A stretch of 64,000 bases of DNA from JBGQOJ01 sp052119585 (GCF_052119585.1 NZ_JBGQOJ010000001.1:310001-374000), one strand, 5' to 3'; shown: positions 20,485 to 30,163, numbered from the stretch's first letter. Numbers and translations: made by a program. Notes: generated from the letters alone by a model not told the origin.

Positions 20485-21913
20485 TCCCGAACTCGTCTTT
20501 ATCAACGGCGTCTGGCGTGCACCCGATGCGGGCGGGGTGCTGCCGGTCGAAGACCCCTCTGACGGCGGGCAGATCGCGCAAATCGCACGCGGAACATCCG
20601 CCGACATCGACGCCGCCGTCGAGGCGGCCGAGGCCGCGTTGCACAGCGACTGGGGCCGGATGACCGCGACAGAACGGGGCCGCGTTCTGACCCGTATCGG
20701 CCAACTTGTCCTGACCCGCATCGACGATCTGGCGATGATAGAGGCGCGCGATGTCGGCAAGCCGCTGACGCAGGCCCGCAACGACGCCATCGCCCTTGCC
20801 CGCTATATGGAGTTCTACGGCGGGGCGGCGGACAAGATCATGGGCGAAACCATCCCCTATCTGGACGGCTACACTGTTTACACCCTGCGCGAACCGCACG
20901 GGGTGACGGGCCATATCGTGCCATGGAACTACCCGATGCAGATCATCGGTCGGTCCGTTGGCGCGGCGCTGGCGATGGGAAATGCCTGCGTGCTGAAACC
21001 GGCAGAGGAGGCCTGCCTGACCGCCCTGGCCTTTGCCGCCCTCGCACAGGAGGCGGGCCTGCCGGACGGCGCGTTGAACGTGGTGACGGGGTTGGGCGAA
21101 GAGGCGGGCGCCGCGCTGGCCGCCCATAAGGGCGTCAGGCACATCAGCTTTACCGGATCGGTCGGCGTCGGCACCCTGATCCAGACCGCCGCCGCCCGCA
21201 ATGTGGTGCCGGTGACGCTGGAACTGGGCGGTAAATCCCCGCAGGTGGTGTTCGACGACGCCGATCTTGACGCCGCCCTGCCGTTTCTGGTCAACGCGGG
21301 CATCCAGAACGCGGGCCAGACCTGTTCCGCCTCCTCGCGCATTCTGGTGCAGCGCGAGGTGCACGACACCCTTCTGGCCCGCATGGCAGAGCGTTATAAA
21401 ACCCTGACCGTGGGCCGCGCGGTGGACGACCCAAGCGTCGGACCGCTGATTTCAGCCCGCCAGAAAGACATCGTATCGGGATTTCTGGCAAAGGCACAAG
21501 ACCTGACAATCGCGGCGCAGGGGCGGATGCAGGATGCGCCGCGCGGCGGGCATTACGTCCTGCCCACGCTGTTGTCCGGCGTCAGCCCCGACCATCCGCT
21601 GGCGCAGGATGAAATCTTTGGTCCTGTGCAGGTGGTCATTCCCTTCGACGACGAGGATGACGCAATCCGCATCGCCAATGGCACCGACTTCGGCCTTGTC
21701 GCGTCGATCTGGACCCGCGACGGTGCGCGACAAATGCGGATGGCCAAACGCCTGCACGCGGGTCAGGTTTTCATCAACAACTACGGCGCGGGCGGCGGGG
21801 TCGAACTGCCCTTTGGCGGGGTCGGAAAATCCGGCCACGGGCGCGAAAAAGGGCTCGAGGCGCTCTATGGCTTCAGCACCCTAAAAACCGTGGCGGCGTA
21901 TCATGGCGGATAG
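20462..21913 (+). CDS. NAD(P)-dependent aldehyde dehydrogenase
   Basis: 483 residues, one complete ALDH domain: HIVPWNYP, LELGGKSPQVVFDDAD with the base Glu, NAGQTCSASSR with the nucleophile Cys, and EIFGPVQ. The gene starts 23 bp inside the ATPase gene. It fits betaine-aldehyde or aminoaldehyde dehydrogenases in length, but the substrate cannot be read from the sequence. In this operon it would oxidise an aldehyde made after transport and cleavage of the imported compound. Confidence 0.9.
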
Positions 21914-22442
21914 CAAAACGATCCTGTCCGACGGATGGATACTTGAACCGCTGACCTATGCTTGCGACGCAGACAGGGTTCTGTCGCTGGCGTTGCGGGC
22001 AAGCGACTATATCCAGCTTGAAACAGGGGCGTTGCCCGATGCAGAGTGGGTAAAGGCGGAATTCGCCAGCACGCCGCCCGCGCTGGGGCCAAAAGGCCTG
22101 CTGCATCTCGGGATCAGCCGCCCGAACGGGCATCTGGGCGGCATCGTCTTTGTTGCCCGCGGGTATGAGACGGCGCAGGAATGGTATCTTGGCCTTGTCA
22201 TGCTTGACCCCGCCGACCGCGGAAAAGGGTTGGGACGCAACGCGCTGGATGCGATTGTGCAGATGGCAACCGATGCGGGGGCAACGTCGCTTAAGGTGGC
22301 CGCCCTAAAGGACAACCCGAAAGGCCGAAAGTTCTGGGAAAGAGAGGGTTTTTCCCTTGTGCGGCAGGTTCCGCCAAAGCCCGGCGGTGACGGGCATATG
22401 CGTCATGTCATGCAACGAATTATCAAAGGAAACGCCACATGA
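21903..22442 (+). CDS. GNAT-family N-acetyltransferase
   Basis: 179 residues with the GNAT acetyl-CoA loop in LDPADRGKGLGRNALDA (about 100-116, RGKGLG core) and the beta-alpha unit ending KFWEREGF. It overlaps the dehydrogenase gene by 11 bp and the next gene by 4 bp. It likely acetylates an amine intermediate or inactivates a toxic one; the acceptor is unknown. Confidence 0.88.
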   Translation: MADSKTILSDGWILEPLTYACDADRVLSLALRASDYIQLETGALPDAEWVKAEFASTPPALGPKGLLHLGISRPNGHLGGIVFVARGYETAQEWYLGLVMLDPADRGKGLGRNALDAIVQMATDAGATSLKVAALKDNPKGRKFWEREGFSLVRQVPPKPGGDGHMRHVMQRIIKGNAT

Positions 22443-23179
22443 GACTCTTGGGTAAAACGGCAATCATCACCGGAGGCGGCTCTGGCTTCGGCGCGGGCAT
22501 CGCGCGGAAATTCGCCGCCGAAGGCGCGCGTGTCATGGTGGCCGACATCAACAGGGATGCCGCGCAAAGCGTCGCAGCCGAGGTCGGCGGCATCGCCCAC
22601 ACTGTGGACGTCGCAAGCAACGACAGCGTGCAGGCGATGGCGCTGGCCGCACTTGCCACCTTTGGCACGCTGGATGTTCTGGTGAACAACGCAGGCATCA
22701 CCCATCTGCCGATGATGATGGAGGAGGTGCCAGAGGAGGCGTTCGACCGCGTCCTGTCGGTCAATGCCAAGTCCGTCTATCTGACAGCCCGCCACCTTGT
22801 GCCGCATATGAAGACCAACGGCAAAGGCGCGATCCTGAACATCGCGTCAACGGCAGGTGTATCGCCGCGCCCGCGCCTGAACTGGTACAACGCCTCGAAG
22901 GGCTGGGTGATCACCGCGACAAAGGCGATGGCGGTCGAACTGGCGCCGTTCGGCGTCCGCGTCAACGCGCTGAACCCTGTGGCGGGGGAAACGCCCTTGC
23001 TGAAATCATTCATGGGCGAGGACACGCCGGAAATGCGTGCCAAATTCCTGTCCACCATTCCGCTGGGCCGCTTTTCCACCCCCGAGGATATGGGCAATGC
23101 CGCCTGTTTCCTGTGCTCTGACGAGGCCAGCATGATCACTGGCGTCGCCATGGAAGTGGACGGCGGGCGCTGCATATGA
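22439..23179 (+). CDS. SDR-family oxidoreductase
   Basis: 246 residues, classical short-chain dehydrogenase. Cofactor loop GGGSGFGAGI (about 12-21), an Asp after the second strand (VADINRD) favouring NAD, NNAG, active-site Ser in IASTAG and YNASKG with catalytic Tyr and Lys. C-terminal EVDGGRC is typical of the FabG-like group. Likely oxidises or reduces a hydroxy or keto intermediate of the operon's substrate. Confidence 0.92.
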   Translation: MRLLGKTAIITGGGSGFGAGIARKFAAEGARVMVADINRDAAQSVAAEVGGIAHTVDVASNDSVQAMALAALATFGTLDVLVNNAGITHLPMMMEEVPEEAFDRVLSVNAKSVYLTARHLVPHMKTNGKGAILNIASTAGVSPRPRLNWYNASKGWVITATKAMAVELAPFGVRVNALNPVAGETPLLKSFMGEDTPEMRAKFLSTIPLGRFSTPEDMGNAACFLCSDEASMITGVAMEVDGGRCI

Positions 23180-23610
23180 CCCTGGGCTTTGTGAAACGCC
23201 TGCTGGGGATCTCTCCGCAGCCACAGGCCGAACCGGCCGAACCGCTGCCCCCCGGCACGTTGCGGCTGCATTTGTTCCACGGCGCATTCGAGACCGAAGA
23301 GGATGCGCTTGCCTATTGCTTCGATGCGCCCGACCCGGACCTGCCGGAACCCTTCACAAATGACCTGCCGGAGGCCTTCGTCGATACTGATTTTGTCGAG
23401 GTTAGTTATGGCGATGCCCGCCATTCGGCCCTCAGCGACTATTTCCATTCCGATCTGGCCGAGGATCTGCTGGACCGGCAGGGCGACGCAAACACATTGG
23501 TTATCGTTGTCGAAGAGGCGTTCGGCGGCTTTCCCTTCCGGGTGCACGACACGCCCCGCCTGACCTACATGGGCCCGTTCGAGGCCGACCTGACAAAGCG
23601 AGGCACATGA
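23176..23610 (+). CDS. Imm22/DUF4284-like acidic protein
   Basis: 144 residues, acidic, no signal peptide. The segment LHLFHGAFETEEDALAYCF resembles the N-terminal strand-helix pattern of immunity protein 22 (DUF4284), and the remainder is rich in Asp, Glu and Phe. It overlaps both neighbours by 4 bp and lies in the middle of a catabolic operon, with no toxin gene near. The family call is moderate. It may be a housekeeping member of the family rather than a true immunity protein. Confidence 0.6.
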   Translation: MTLGFVKRLLGISPQPQAEPAEPLPPGTLRLHLFHGAFETEEDALAYCFDAPDPDLPEPFTNDLPEAFVDTDFVEVSYGDARHSALSDYFHSDLAEDLLDRQGDANTLVIVVEEAFGGFPFRVHDTPRLTYMGPFEADLTKRGT

Positions 23611-24602
23611 TGCGACCCGGACCGCTGAACCTGATCACCGATGTCGCGGGCCTGCGGGTCGGCAACGCCTGTGACCACCACATCAAAACCGGCGCGACCG
23701 TGCTGGTCGGCGATGCCCCCTTTGTTGCGGCGGTGCATGTCATGGGTGGCGCACCGGGCACGCGCGAAACCGATCTGCTGGCCCCCGACAAGCTGGTGCA
23801 ACAGGTGGATGCGCTGGTTCTGTCCGGCGGATCGGCCTTTGGCCTTGATGCGGCGTCTGGCGTTGCCGACGACCTGCGGGCGATGGGGCGCGGGTTTGCC
23901 GTCGGCGACCAGCGGGTGCCGATCGTGCCGGGGGCCATCCTGTTCGACCTGCTGAACGGCGGCGACAAGGCATGGGGAAACAACCCCTACAAGGCGCTGG
24001 GGCGCAGGGCGCTGGCCGCCGCCGGGCAGCAGTTCGCCCTTGGCACGACGGGCGCGGGCACGGGCGCTGTGACCGCCAGCATCAAGGGCGGGCTTGGGTC
24101 TGCCTCTGTCATTCTGGACAACGGCATCACCATAGGCGCATTGGTTGCGGTCAACGCACTGGGTCGTGTGACCATGGGCGACGGGCCGGAATTCTGGGCG
24201 GCTCCGTTCGAATACGGCGCGGAATTCGGCGGACTGGGTCTGTCCGGCACCTATGACCCGATGCACGAACCCACCCCGGAAAAGCACCACGGGGAAAACA
24301 CGACCATCGCGATTATCGCCACCGACGCCATCCTGACCCAAGCGCAGGCAACCCGCCTTGCCACCGCCGCCCATGACGGCATGGCCCGCGCGATTGTTCC
24401 CAGCCACACGCCCTTTGACGGCGATCTGGTTTTTGCCGCCGCGACCTGCGCCAAACCGCTGGCCGATCCGGTCTGGGACCCGCTGCGCCTTGGCCATGCC
24501 GCCGCCACCTGCCTGTCCCGCGCCATTGCCCGCGCGATATTCGAGGCCACAGCCGCGCAGGGCGACCCGCAACCGACATGGCGAGACCGCTTCGGGCGTT
24601 AG
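23607..24602 (+). CDS. S58/P1-family peptidase (DmpA/NylC-like)
   Basis: 331 residues with the DmpA-family N-terminal motif ITDVAGLRVGN and GGAPGTRETDLL. The autocleavage site is GENTTIAIIATD: cleavage would fall between Asn 231 and Thr 232, freeing the Thr as nucleophile, as in NylC. Family members cut D- or beta-aminoacyl amides and nylon oligomers. It is last in the transporter operon and overlaps the convergent hydrolase gene by 4 bp. The substrate is probably the imported amide. Confidence 0.9.
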   Translation: MMRPGPLNLITDVAGLRVGNACDHHIKTGATVLVGDAPFVAAVHVMGGAPGTRETDLLAPDKLVQQVDALVLSGGSAFGLDAASGVADDLRAMGRGFAVGDQRVPIVPGAILFDLLNGGDKAWGNNPYKALGRRALAAAGQQFALGTTGAGTGAVTASIKGGLGSASVILDNGITIGALVAVNALGRVTMGDGPEFWAAPFEYGAEFGGLGLSGTYDPMHEPTPEKHHGENTTIAIIATDAILTQAQATRLATAAHDGMARAIVPSHTPFDGDLVFAAATCAKPLADPVWDPLRLGHAAATCLSRAIARAIFEATAAQGDPQPTWRDRFGR

Positions 24603-25384
24603 CCCAGCAGGGCGGTCATCAGGGGGCCGTTCTTGTTCTCCAGCCCCTCGATGACATTGAAATGATGCAGGTCGGGCGCAATGTGAAGCGTCGCGTTTGA
24701 CCAGTTGTCCGCCAACCACCGCGCCTGATCCAGAAATACAGGCCGTTCCGCGCCACCAACCCAAACCGTGACCGGCACATCGCGCACATCCCTGTGCAAG
24801 GCGGGGCTTTCGTCTGTCGCCTCTGCCATATCCATCCGCAAATCGTCGTTGATCGCGGTCTGCAACAGCGGGCGCAAATCGGTGACCGGCGAAATCGGCA
24901 CAACCCGCAGCAGCCGCGCGGCAACATCGTCGGGCAACGCCACATCACCGCACAACATGCGCGACACCAGATGCCCGCCCGCCGAATGCCCCGCCAGAAC
25001 AACCGGCCCCGCAACGCGCCCCGCCGCAGCTGTCACCGCACGCGCAATCTGGCGGGTTATGGCGGCCACGCGTGCCTCTGGCGCAAGCGTATACCCCGGC
25101 ATTGCAACGGCCCAGCCCCGCGCCAACGCGCCCGCCGCCAGATGCGACCACATGGATTTCTCGAACGCCCGCCAATACCCGCCATGGACGAACACCATCA
25201 GGCCCTGTGGCGTCCCTTCGGGCAGAAACAGATCGAACCTTTCGCGCGGCTGGTCGCCGTAGGCGATATCCGTCTCTGATCCCGCCCGCTCGCGGAAGGC
25301 CGCAGCGGCCTGCGTCCAGCGCGGCACATAGGTCTCCGCCTGCGGAATGTATTTCGCGTTTGCATAAGCATCATCCATATCCAT
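24599..25384 (-). CDS. Alpha/beta hydrolase, arylformamidase-like
   Basis: 261 residues from ATG 25384, which has AGGGAG about 9 bases upstream; the frame is open for another 162 codons but that part is low-complexity antisense sequence. HGGYW (about 67-71) is the oxyanion motif of kynurenine-formamidase and related esterases, and GHSAGGHL holds the nucleophile Ser (about 134). The C-terminal DLHHFNV carries the likely catalytic His. It may be a formamidase or ester hydrolase. It is divergent from gabD with 88 bp between starts. Confidence 0.87.
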   Translation of the reverse strand: MDMDDAYANAKYIPQAETYVPRWTQAAAAFRERAGSETDIAYGDQPRERFDLFLPEGTPQGLMVFVHGGYWRAFEKSMWSHLAAGALARGWAVAMPGYTLAPEARVAAITRQIARAVTAAAGRVAGPVVLAGHSAGGHLVSRMLCGDVALPDDVAARLLRVVPISPVTDLRPLLQTAINDDLRMDMAEATDESPALHRDVRDVPVTVWVGGAERPVFLDQARWLADNWSNATLHIAPDLHHFNVIEGLENKNGPLMTALLG

Positions 25385-25472
25385 CGTCCGCTCCCTGAAC
25401 TTGCGTGTTCGGCTGGACAACAGGCTGCCAGCGTGATCTGCAATTGCCCAAAGAACACCAAAGGAGACCGTT

Positions 25473-26951
25473 ATGCTAGATGCCGTGACAAACCTGCGCG
25501 ACCTTTTGAAAGACCCGGGCCTATTTGAAACCCGCGCCTTTCTTGGCGGCGAATGGGCCGATGCCGACGATGGCAAGACATTTGACGTCTCGAATCCCGC
25601 CCGTGGCGACGTCATCGCCAAAGTGGCGGACGTCACCCGCGCCGAAACCGCCCGCGCCATCGAAGTCGCCCGTATCGCGCAAAAGGACTGGGCGAAACGC
25701 ACCGGCAAGGACCGCGCCCAGATCCTGCGCAAATGGTTCGACCTGATGGTCGCCAACGCGGATGATCTGGCCACCATCATGACCGCCGAACAGGGCAAAC
25801 CGCTGGCCGAGGCCAAGGGCGAAGTCCTATATGGCGCATCCTTCATCGAGTGGTTCGGCGAAGAGGCCAAACGGGTCTACGGCGAAACCATCCCCGGCCA
25901 CCAGCCCGACAAGCGCATCACCGTTCTGCGCCAGCCGATCGGCGTCGCCGCAGGGATCACGCCGTGGAACTTTCCCAATGCCATGATCGCCCGAAAGGCC
26001 GCCCCGGCCCTTGCCGCCGGGTGCAGCTTTGTCGTGCGCCCCGCCGCCCTGACGCCCCTGTCGGCGCTGGCCATGGCGGTGCTGGCGGAACGCGCGGGCC
26101 TGCCCAAAGGCGTGCTGAGCGTGATCACCTCGTCGCGGTCATCCGACATCGGCAAGGAGTTCTGCGAGAACCCGACCGTCCGCAAGCTGACATTCACCGG
26201 CTCGACCGAAGTGGGCCGTATCTTGCTGAAACAATCAGCGGATCAGGTGATGAAATGCTCGATGGAACTGGGTGGCAATGCCCCCTTCATCGTGTTCGAC
26301 GACGCCGATCTGGATGCCGCCGTCGAAGGGGCCATCCTGTGCAAGTTTCGCAACAACGGCCAGACCTGCGTCTGCGCCAACCGGATCTACGTGCAGGCCG
26401 GGGTCTATGATGCCTTCGCCGCCAAGCTGGTGGCGCGCGTGAACCAGTTGAAGGTCGGCGACGGCCTGACCGGCGGTGTCGATCTTGGCCCGCTGATCGA
26501 ACCTGCCGCCATCACCAAAGTCGAAGAGCACCTGAAAGACGCCCTGTCCAAAGGCGGCAGCTTGCTGACCGGCGGCAAGCGCCATGCTCTGGGCGGCATG
26601 TTCTTTGAACCGACCATCGTGTCGGGCGCGACGATGGATATGCAGGTCGCACAGGACGAAACCTTTGGCCCCTTTGCGCCATTGTTCAGGTTCGACACCG
26701 TGGACGAGGTCATCGAAATGGCCAACGACACGATCTTCGGCCTTGCGTCCTACTTCTACGCCAAAGACCTCAGCCGCGTGTACAAGGTTGCCGAGGCGCT
26801 GGAATACGGGATCGTCGGCATCAACACCGGGATCATCTCGACCGAGGTCGCGCCCTTTGGCGGCGTCAAGCAGTCGGGCCTTGGCCGCGAGGGCAGCCAC
26901 CACGGCATCGAGGACTATCAGGAACTGAAATATCTGTGCATGTCGGTCTGA
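25473..26951 (+). CDS. gabD: NAD(P)-dependent succinate-semialdehyde dehydrogenase
   Basis: 492 residues. It oxidises succinate semialdehyde to succinate in the GABA branch. Features: GITPWNFP, MELGGNAPFIVFDDAD with the base Glu, NNGQTCVCANR with the nucleophile Cys, and the GINTGIIST...PFGGVKQSGLGREGS (in part) end typical of GabD. AGGAGA lies 6-11 bases before ATG 25473. A hairpin follows the stop. GABA transaminase is not in the window. The GabD call is good, but other semialdehydes could be served. Confidence 0.9.
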   Translation: MLDAVTNLRDLLKDPGLFETRAFLGGEWADADDGKTFDVSNPARGDVIAKVADVTRAETARAIEVARIAQKDWAKRTGKDRAQILRKWFDLMVANADDLATIMTAEQGKPLAEAKGEVLYGASFIEWFGEEAKRVYGETIPGHQPDKRITVLRQPIGVAAGITPWNFPNAMIARKAAPALAAGCSFVVRPAALTPLSALAMAVLAERAGLPKGVLSVITSSRSSDIGKEFCENPTVRKLTFTGSTEVGRILLKQSADQVMKCSMELGGNAPFIVFDDADLDAAVEGAILCKFRNNGQTCVCANRIYVQAGVYDAFAAKLVARVNQLKVGDGLTGGVDLGPLIEPAAITKVEEHLKDALSKGGSLLTGGKRHALGGMFFEPTIVSGATMDMQVAQDETFGPFAPLFRFDTVDEVIEMANDTIFGLASYFYAKDLSRVYKVAEALEYGIVGINTGIISTEVAPFGGVKQSGLGREGSHHGIEDYQELKYLCMSV

Positions 26952-26962
26952 TCAGGAAAACC

Positions 26963-26993
26963 GGCCGCACCCGCGTCTTTCGCAGGTGCGGCC
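26963..26993 (+). terminator. Hairpin after gabD
   Basis: GGCCGCACC (26963-26971) pairs perfectly with GGTGCGGCC (26985-26993) across a 13-base loop. The T-tract is weak, so it may be a processing or Rho-assisted end. Confidence 0.65.
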
Positions 26994-27015
26994 ACCTTCC
27001 TTGCACGCCCTTGAT

Positions 27016-27036
27016 ACTTTGTTCCTTAAATACTCA
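27016..27036 (-). repeat. Intergenic motif copy C
   Basis: ACTTTGTTCCTTAAATACTC on the plus strand, an exact 20-bp match to copy B 11.3 kb away. It lies between gabD and the sigma factor gene. Confidence 0.65.
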
Positions 27037-27082
27037 AAAAAATTCCAAGGATTGACCATTCCCCTGCGTCCAATCAAATGTC

Positions 27083-27628
27083 ATGCGCATGGAAACTTCA
27101 GACGAGGCTTTGGCCGAAACAGCAGCCACCGGAGACCGCGATGCCTTTGCGGTGCTTCTGGCACGGCATTACGACCGTCTGTTCCGGTTGTGCTTTCGCC
27201 TGACGGGAACCGGTGCCGATGCCGAGGATCTGACGCAGGACATCTGTGCCGCCTTGCCCGCCAAGCTGCGCGGCTACCGCGCAGAGGCGCGGTTCGGCAC
27301 CTGGCTGTACCGCGTCGCCGTCAACGCCGCCCATGATCGCCGCCGCCGCGCCGCAAGCCACGCCCGCGCGGCGGATGGCTGGGGCGATTGGGAACTGGCA
27401 AGGCAGGCCACAATGGCCGAGGCCCGAACCGGCCTTGACTGGCTCGGCACCGCGATGAACGCCCTGCCGGTGGATCTGCGCGACACCGTCGCCTGCACTC
27501 TGGATGCCGACATGACCCATGCCGAGGCCGCCCTTGTTCTGGGCATCAGCGAAGGCACGGTGTCCTGGCGCATGTCAGAGGTCAAAAGGCGCCTGCGGGC
27601 GATGAAGGAACAGGAGGCGCAGGTATGA
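27083..27628 (+). CDS. ECF-type RNA polymerase sigma factor
   Basis: 181 residues. Region 2 is at about 10-85 with GADAEDLTQDICAALPAKL and FGTWLYRVAVNAAHDRRRR. Region 4 is at about 120-175 with HAEAALVLGISEGTVSWRMSEVKRRLR, the -35 reading helix. ATG 27083 has no clear ribosome site; a second ATG at 27089 is equally possible. It overlaps the VWA gene by 4 bp (ATGA). No separate anti-sigma gene is present, so the VWA protein may play that role. Confidence 0.9.
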   Translation: MRMETSDEALAETAATGDRDAFAVLLARHYDRLFRLCFRLTGTGADAEDLTQDICAALPAKLRGYRAEARFGTWLYRVAVNAAHDRRRRAASHARAADGWGDWELARQATMAEARTGLDWLGTAMNALPVDLRDTVACTLDADMTHAEAALVLGISEGTVSWRMSEVKRRLRAMKEQEAQV

Positions 27629-29505
27629 ATGACGAACTGGACGATCTGAAATCCGCGCTGGACCGCGCGACCCCCACCCCCGATGCCGCGACACGGGCCG
27701 CACATCTGCGCGTGGCTCAGGAAAATTTCGACGCTCTCCAAGGATCGCGGCCCGCGCCGCGTCCCATCTTTGACCGCCAGACCAAATGGGCGGGGTTCAA
27801 AACCGGAGCGAAAGCAATGTTCGACATCCTGACCACACGCGGCGCCCTGACCGCCAGCACAGCCCTTGTCGCCCTTGGCCTGATCTATCTGATCCCGACG
27901 GGGGGCGATCCGGTCCCGCCGCCTTCCCTTGTCACCGCGTCTGACAAGGTCCGCATTGAGACGCAGGTGACCCCGAAACCCGCAGTCCGGCTCGCACCTA
28001 ACGCCCCCGCCGAGGCAGCCCGCCAACGCAGCCCCGACGCCGACGCCGAATTCACCGTCGGCGCAATGGCCCCCGCCCCGTCGCTTGCCGACAACAGCAT
28101 CCTTATCGCGCCCGATACCGAAGCTTTCGCGAACGGCCCCGCCAACCCGTTAAGGATCACCGCGACCGATCCCGTTTCGACCTTTTCCATCGACGTTGAT
28201 ACGGCGTCCTATTCCGTCATCCGGTCGTCGCTGATGCAGGGTCGTATGCCCCCCCAAGGGGCGGTGCGGATCGAGGAAATGGTGAACTATTTCCCCTATG
28301 CCTATCCCGCGCCCGAGGGCGACGCCCCGTTCCGCCCCACGGTTCAGGTTATGGCGACCCCGTGGAACGCGGGCACGGAACTGGTGCATGTCGCCATTCA
28401 GGGAAGGCGCCCCGCGATCGACACCCGCCCGCCGCTGAACCTTGTGTTTCTGATCGACACGTCGGGGTCGATGGATTCGCCCGACAGGTTGCCATTGCTA
28501 AAGCAATCGTTCCGCCTGATGCTGGCCAAACTAAGGCCTGCGGATCAGGTCGCAATTGTGACCTACGCAGGCAGCGCGGGGCAGGTTCTGGCGCCCACCT
28601 CTGCCACCGAGGCAGCAACGATCCTTGCCGCACTTGACCGGCTGGATGCAGGCGGTGGCACGGCAGGGCAGGCCGGTTTGCAACAGGCCTATTCGGTCGC
28701 CGAAAGCATGGCGCAGGACAACAAGGTGACCCGCGTGATCCTTGCCACCGATGGCGATTTCAACATCGGAATTTCAGACCCAGAGGCCCTGAAAACCTAC
28801 ATCGCCGGCAAGCGAGACACAGGAACCTACCTTAGCGTTCTGGGCTTCGGGCGCGGCAATCTGGACGATGCCACGATGCAGGCACTGGCGCAGAACGGCA
28901 ACGGTCAGGCCGCCTATATCGACACCCTGGCAGAGGCGCAAAAGGTGCTGGTGGACCAGTTGACCGGCGCCCTGTTCCCGATTGCGAACGATGTGAAGGT
29001 GCAGGTTGAATTCAATCCCGCACGCGTCGCGGAATACCGCCTGATCGGCTATGAAACCCGCGCCCTGAACCGCGAGGATTTCAACAATGACCATGTGGAC
29101 GCAGGCGAGATCGGCGCGGGCCATTCGGTCACGGCGATCTACGAGGTGACGCCGACAGGGTCGCCCGCCATCCTGAACGATGCGCTGCGCTATGGCGCAC
29201 CGGCGGCAACCGGCGACAGTGACGAACTGGGCTTCCTGAAACTGCGGTATAAATCCCCCGGTGCGGCCAGCAGCCAGTTGATCGAGGTTCCGATTGTGCG
29301 GGGCGGCCCGCTGTTGCCCGACACAGGGTTCGCAACTGCCATCGCGGGGTTCGGACAACTTCTGACGGGCAGCGCCTATATCGACGGCTGGACCTATCAG
29401 GACGCCATCGCCCTTGCCAACACCGCGAAAGGCGACGACCCGTTCGGCTACCGCGCCGGGGCAATCACGCTGATGCGTCTGGCGGAATCGCTGTCGGCAC
29501 AATAG
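27625..29505 (+). CDS. Membrane VWA-domain protein (YfbK-like, DUF3520 end)
   Basis: 626 residues. The N-terminal 70 residues are cytoplasmic-looking and Asp/Arg-rich, followed by one membrane helix (about 74-92). After a Pro-rich linker come the VWA N-terminal domain (TFSIDVDTASYS), a VWA domain with an intact MIDAS start FLIDTSGSMD, and a C-terminal part typical of YfbK (DUF3520). The topology resembles an anti-sigma factor with an extracytoplasmic sensor. Tight coupling to the ECF sigma gene supports this, but it is inference. The hairpin at 29510 follows the stop. Confidence 0.88.
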   Translation: MNDELDDLKSALDRATPTPDAATRAAHLRVAQENFDALQGSRPAPRPIFDRQTKWAGFKTGAKAMFDILTTRGALTASTALVALGLIYLIPTGGDPVPPPSLVTASDKVRIETQVTPKPAVRLAPNAPAEAARQRSPDADAEFTVGAMAPAPSLADNSILIAPDTEAFANGPANPLRITATDPVSTFSIDVDTASYSVIRSSLMQGRMPPQGAVRIEEMVNYFPYAYPAPEGDAPFRPTVQVMATPWNAGTELVHVAIQGRRPAIDTRPPLNLVFLIDTSGSMDSPDRLPLLKQSFRLMLAKLRPADQVAIVTYAGSAGQVLAPTSATEAATILAALDRLDAGGGTAGQAGLQQAYSVAESMAQDNKVTRVILATDGDFNIGISDPEALKTYIAGKRDTGTYLSVLGFGRGNLDDATMQALAQNGNGQAAYIDTLAEAQKVLVDQLTGALFPIANDVKVQVEFNPARVAEYRLIGYETRALNREDFNNDHVDAGEIGAGHSVTAIYEVTPTGSPAILNDALRYGAPAATGDSDELGFLKLRYKSPGAASSQLIEVPIVRGGPLLPDTGFATAIAGFGQLLTGSAYIDGWTYQDAIALANTAKGDDPFGYRAGAITLMRLAESLSAQ

Positions 29506-29509
29506 CAAA

Positions 29510-29542
29510 AAGGGCGCGCACCCGTTACAGATGCGCGCCCTT
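29510..29542. terminator. Bidirectional terminator between VWA gene and hsp20
   Basis: AAGGGCGCGCA pairs with TGCGCGCCCTT over an 11-base loop. On the minus strand the stem runs into TTTTTGC, so it best ends the hsp20 transcript. Confidence 0.8.
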
Positions 29543-29555
29543 CATCCGGTGCGGA

Positions 29556-30029
29556 TCAGGCTTGGGCGTCGACCTTGGATTCGACCGCTTTGACCTGAAT
29601 GTCGTCGGCGCGGGCAATCTCGATCCGGCGGGGTTTCAGCGCCTCGGGCACTTCGCGCACCAGATCAATATTCAGCATCCCGTCCGCATGGGTCGCCCCG
29701 GTCACGCGCACGTGGTCGGCCAACTGGAACCGACGCTCGAACGCCCGCGTGGCGATGCCGCGATGCAGATAGGCGCGCGGTGTGTCGTCCCTGGCTTTAG
29801 CCCCCGAAACGATCAGTGAACTCTCGCGCACTTCGATCGACAGATCATCGTCCGAGAACCCCGCGACGGCCAGAGAAATGCGATACGCATCATCGGCTGT
29901 CTTTTCGATATTATAGGGCGGATAGGTGTTCTGGCTGACATCATTGGTCAGAACACGGTCCATAAGATCGGCGATCTGATCAAATCCGACAGTCGCACGA
30001 TACAGGGGGGTAAGGTCGAAATTTCGCAT
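29556..30029 (-). CDS. Hsp20/IbpA-family small heat shock protein
   Basis: 157 residues from ATG 30029, with GGAGG seven bases upstream. The N-terminus MRNFDLTPLYRATVGFD and the alpha-crystallin core (about 35-125, with YRISLAVAGFSDDDL and LHRGIATRAFERRFQL) match IbpA-type chaperones. It holds unfolding proteins for refolding by DnaK/ClpB. The upstream region was checked for an RpoH-type promoter, but no convincing match was seen. Confidence 0.95.
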   Translation of the reverse strand: MRNFDLTPLYRATVGFDQIADLMDRVLTNDVSQNTYPPYNIEKTADDAYRISLAVAGFSDDDLSIEVRESSLIVSGAKARDDTPRAYLHRGIATRAFERRFQLADHVRVTGATHADGMLNIDLVREVPEALKPRRIEIARADDIQVKAVESKVDAQA

Positions 30030-30163
30030 GGGAATCCTCCATTGAGCGATACCAGACAAGCGTCACCCTCCGTTGGCGGACGGGCAACAAAGACGTCGCG
30101 GCCCGTTTACGGCACCCCGACCCATTAGATGTGGGGAGGGATTTTCAGCGTTTCAAGAGGTAT

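Noticed and set aside
24599..25870. 423-residue version of the hydrolase starting at 25870
   Set aside because: The extra N-terminal part is antisense to gabD and not protein-like; ATG 25384 has a good ribosome site.
30030..30163. RpoH-type heat-shock promoter before hsp20
   Set aside because: CTTG boxes occur, but no matching -10 box at 17-18 bases was seen.
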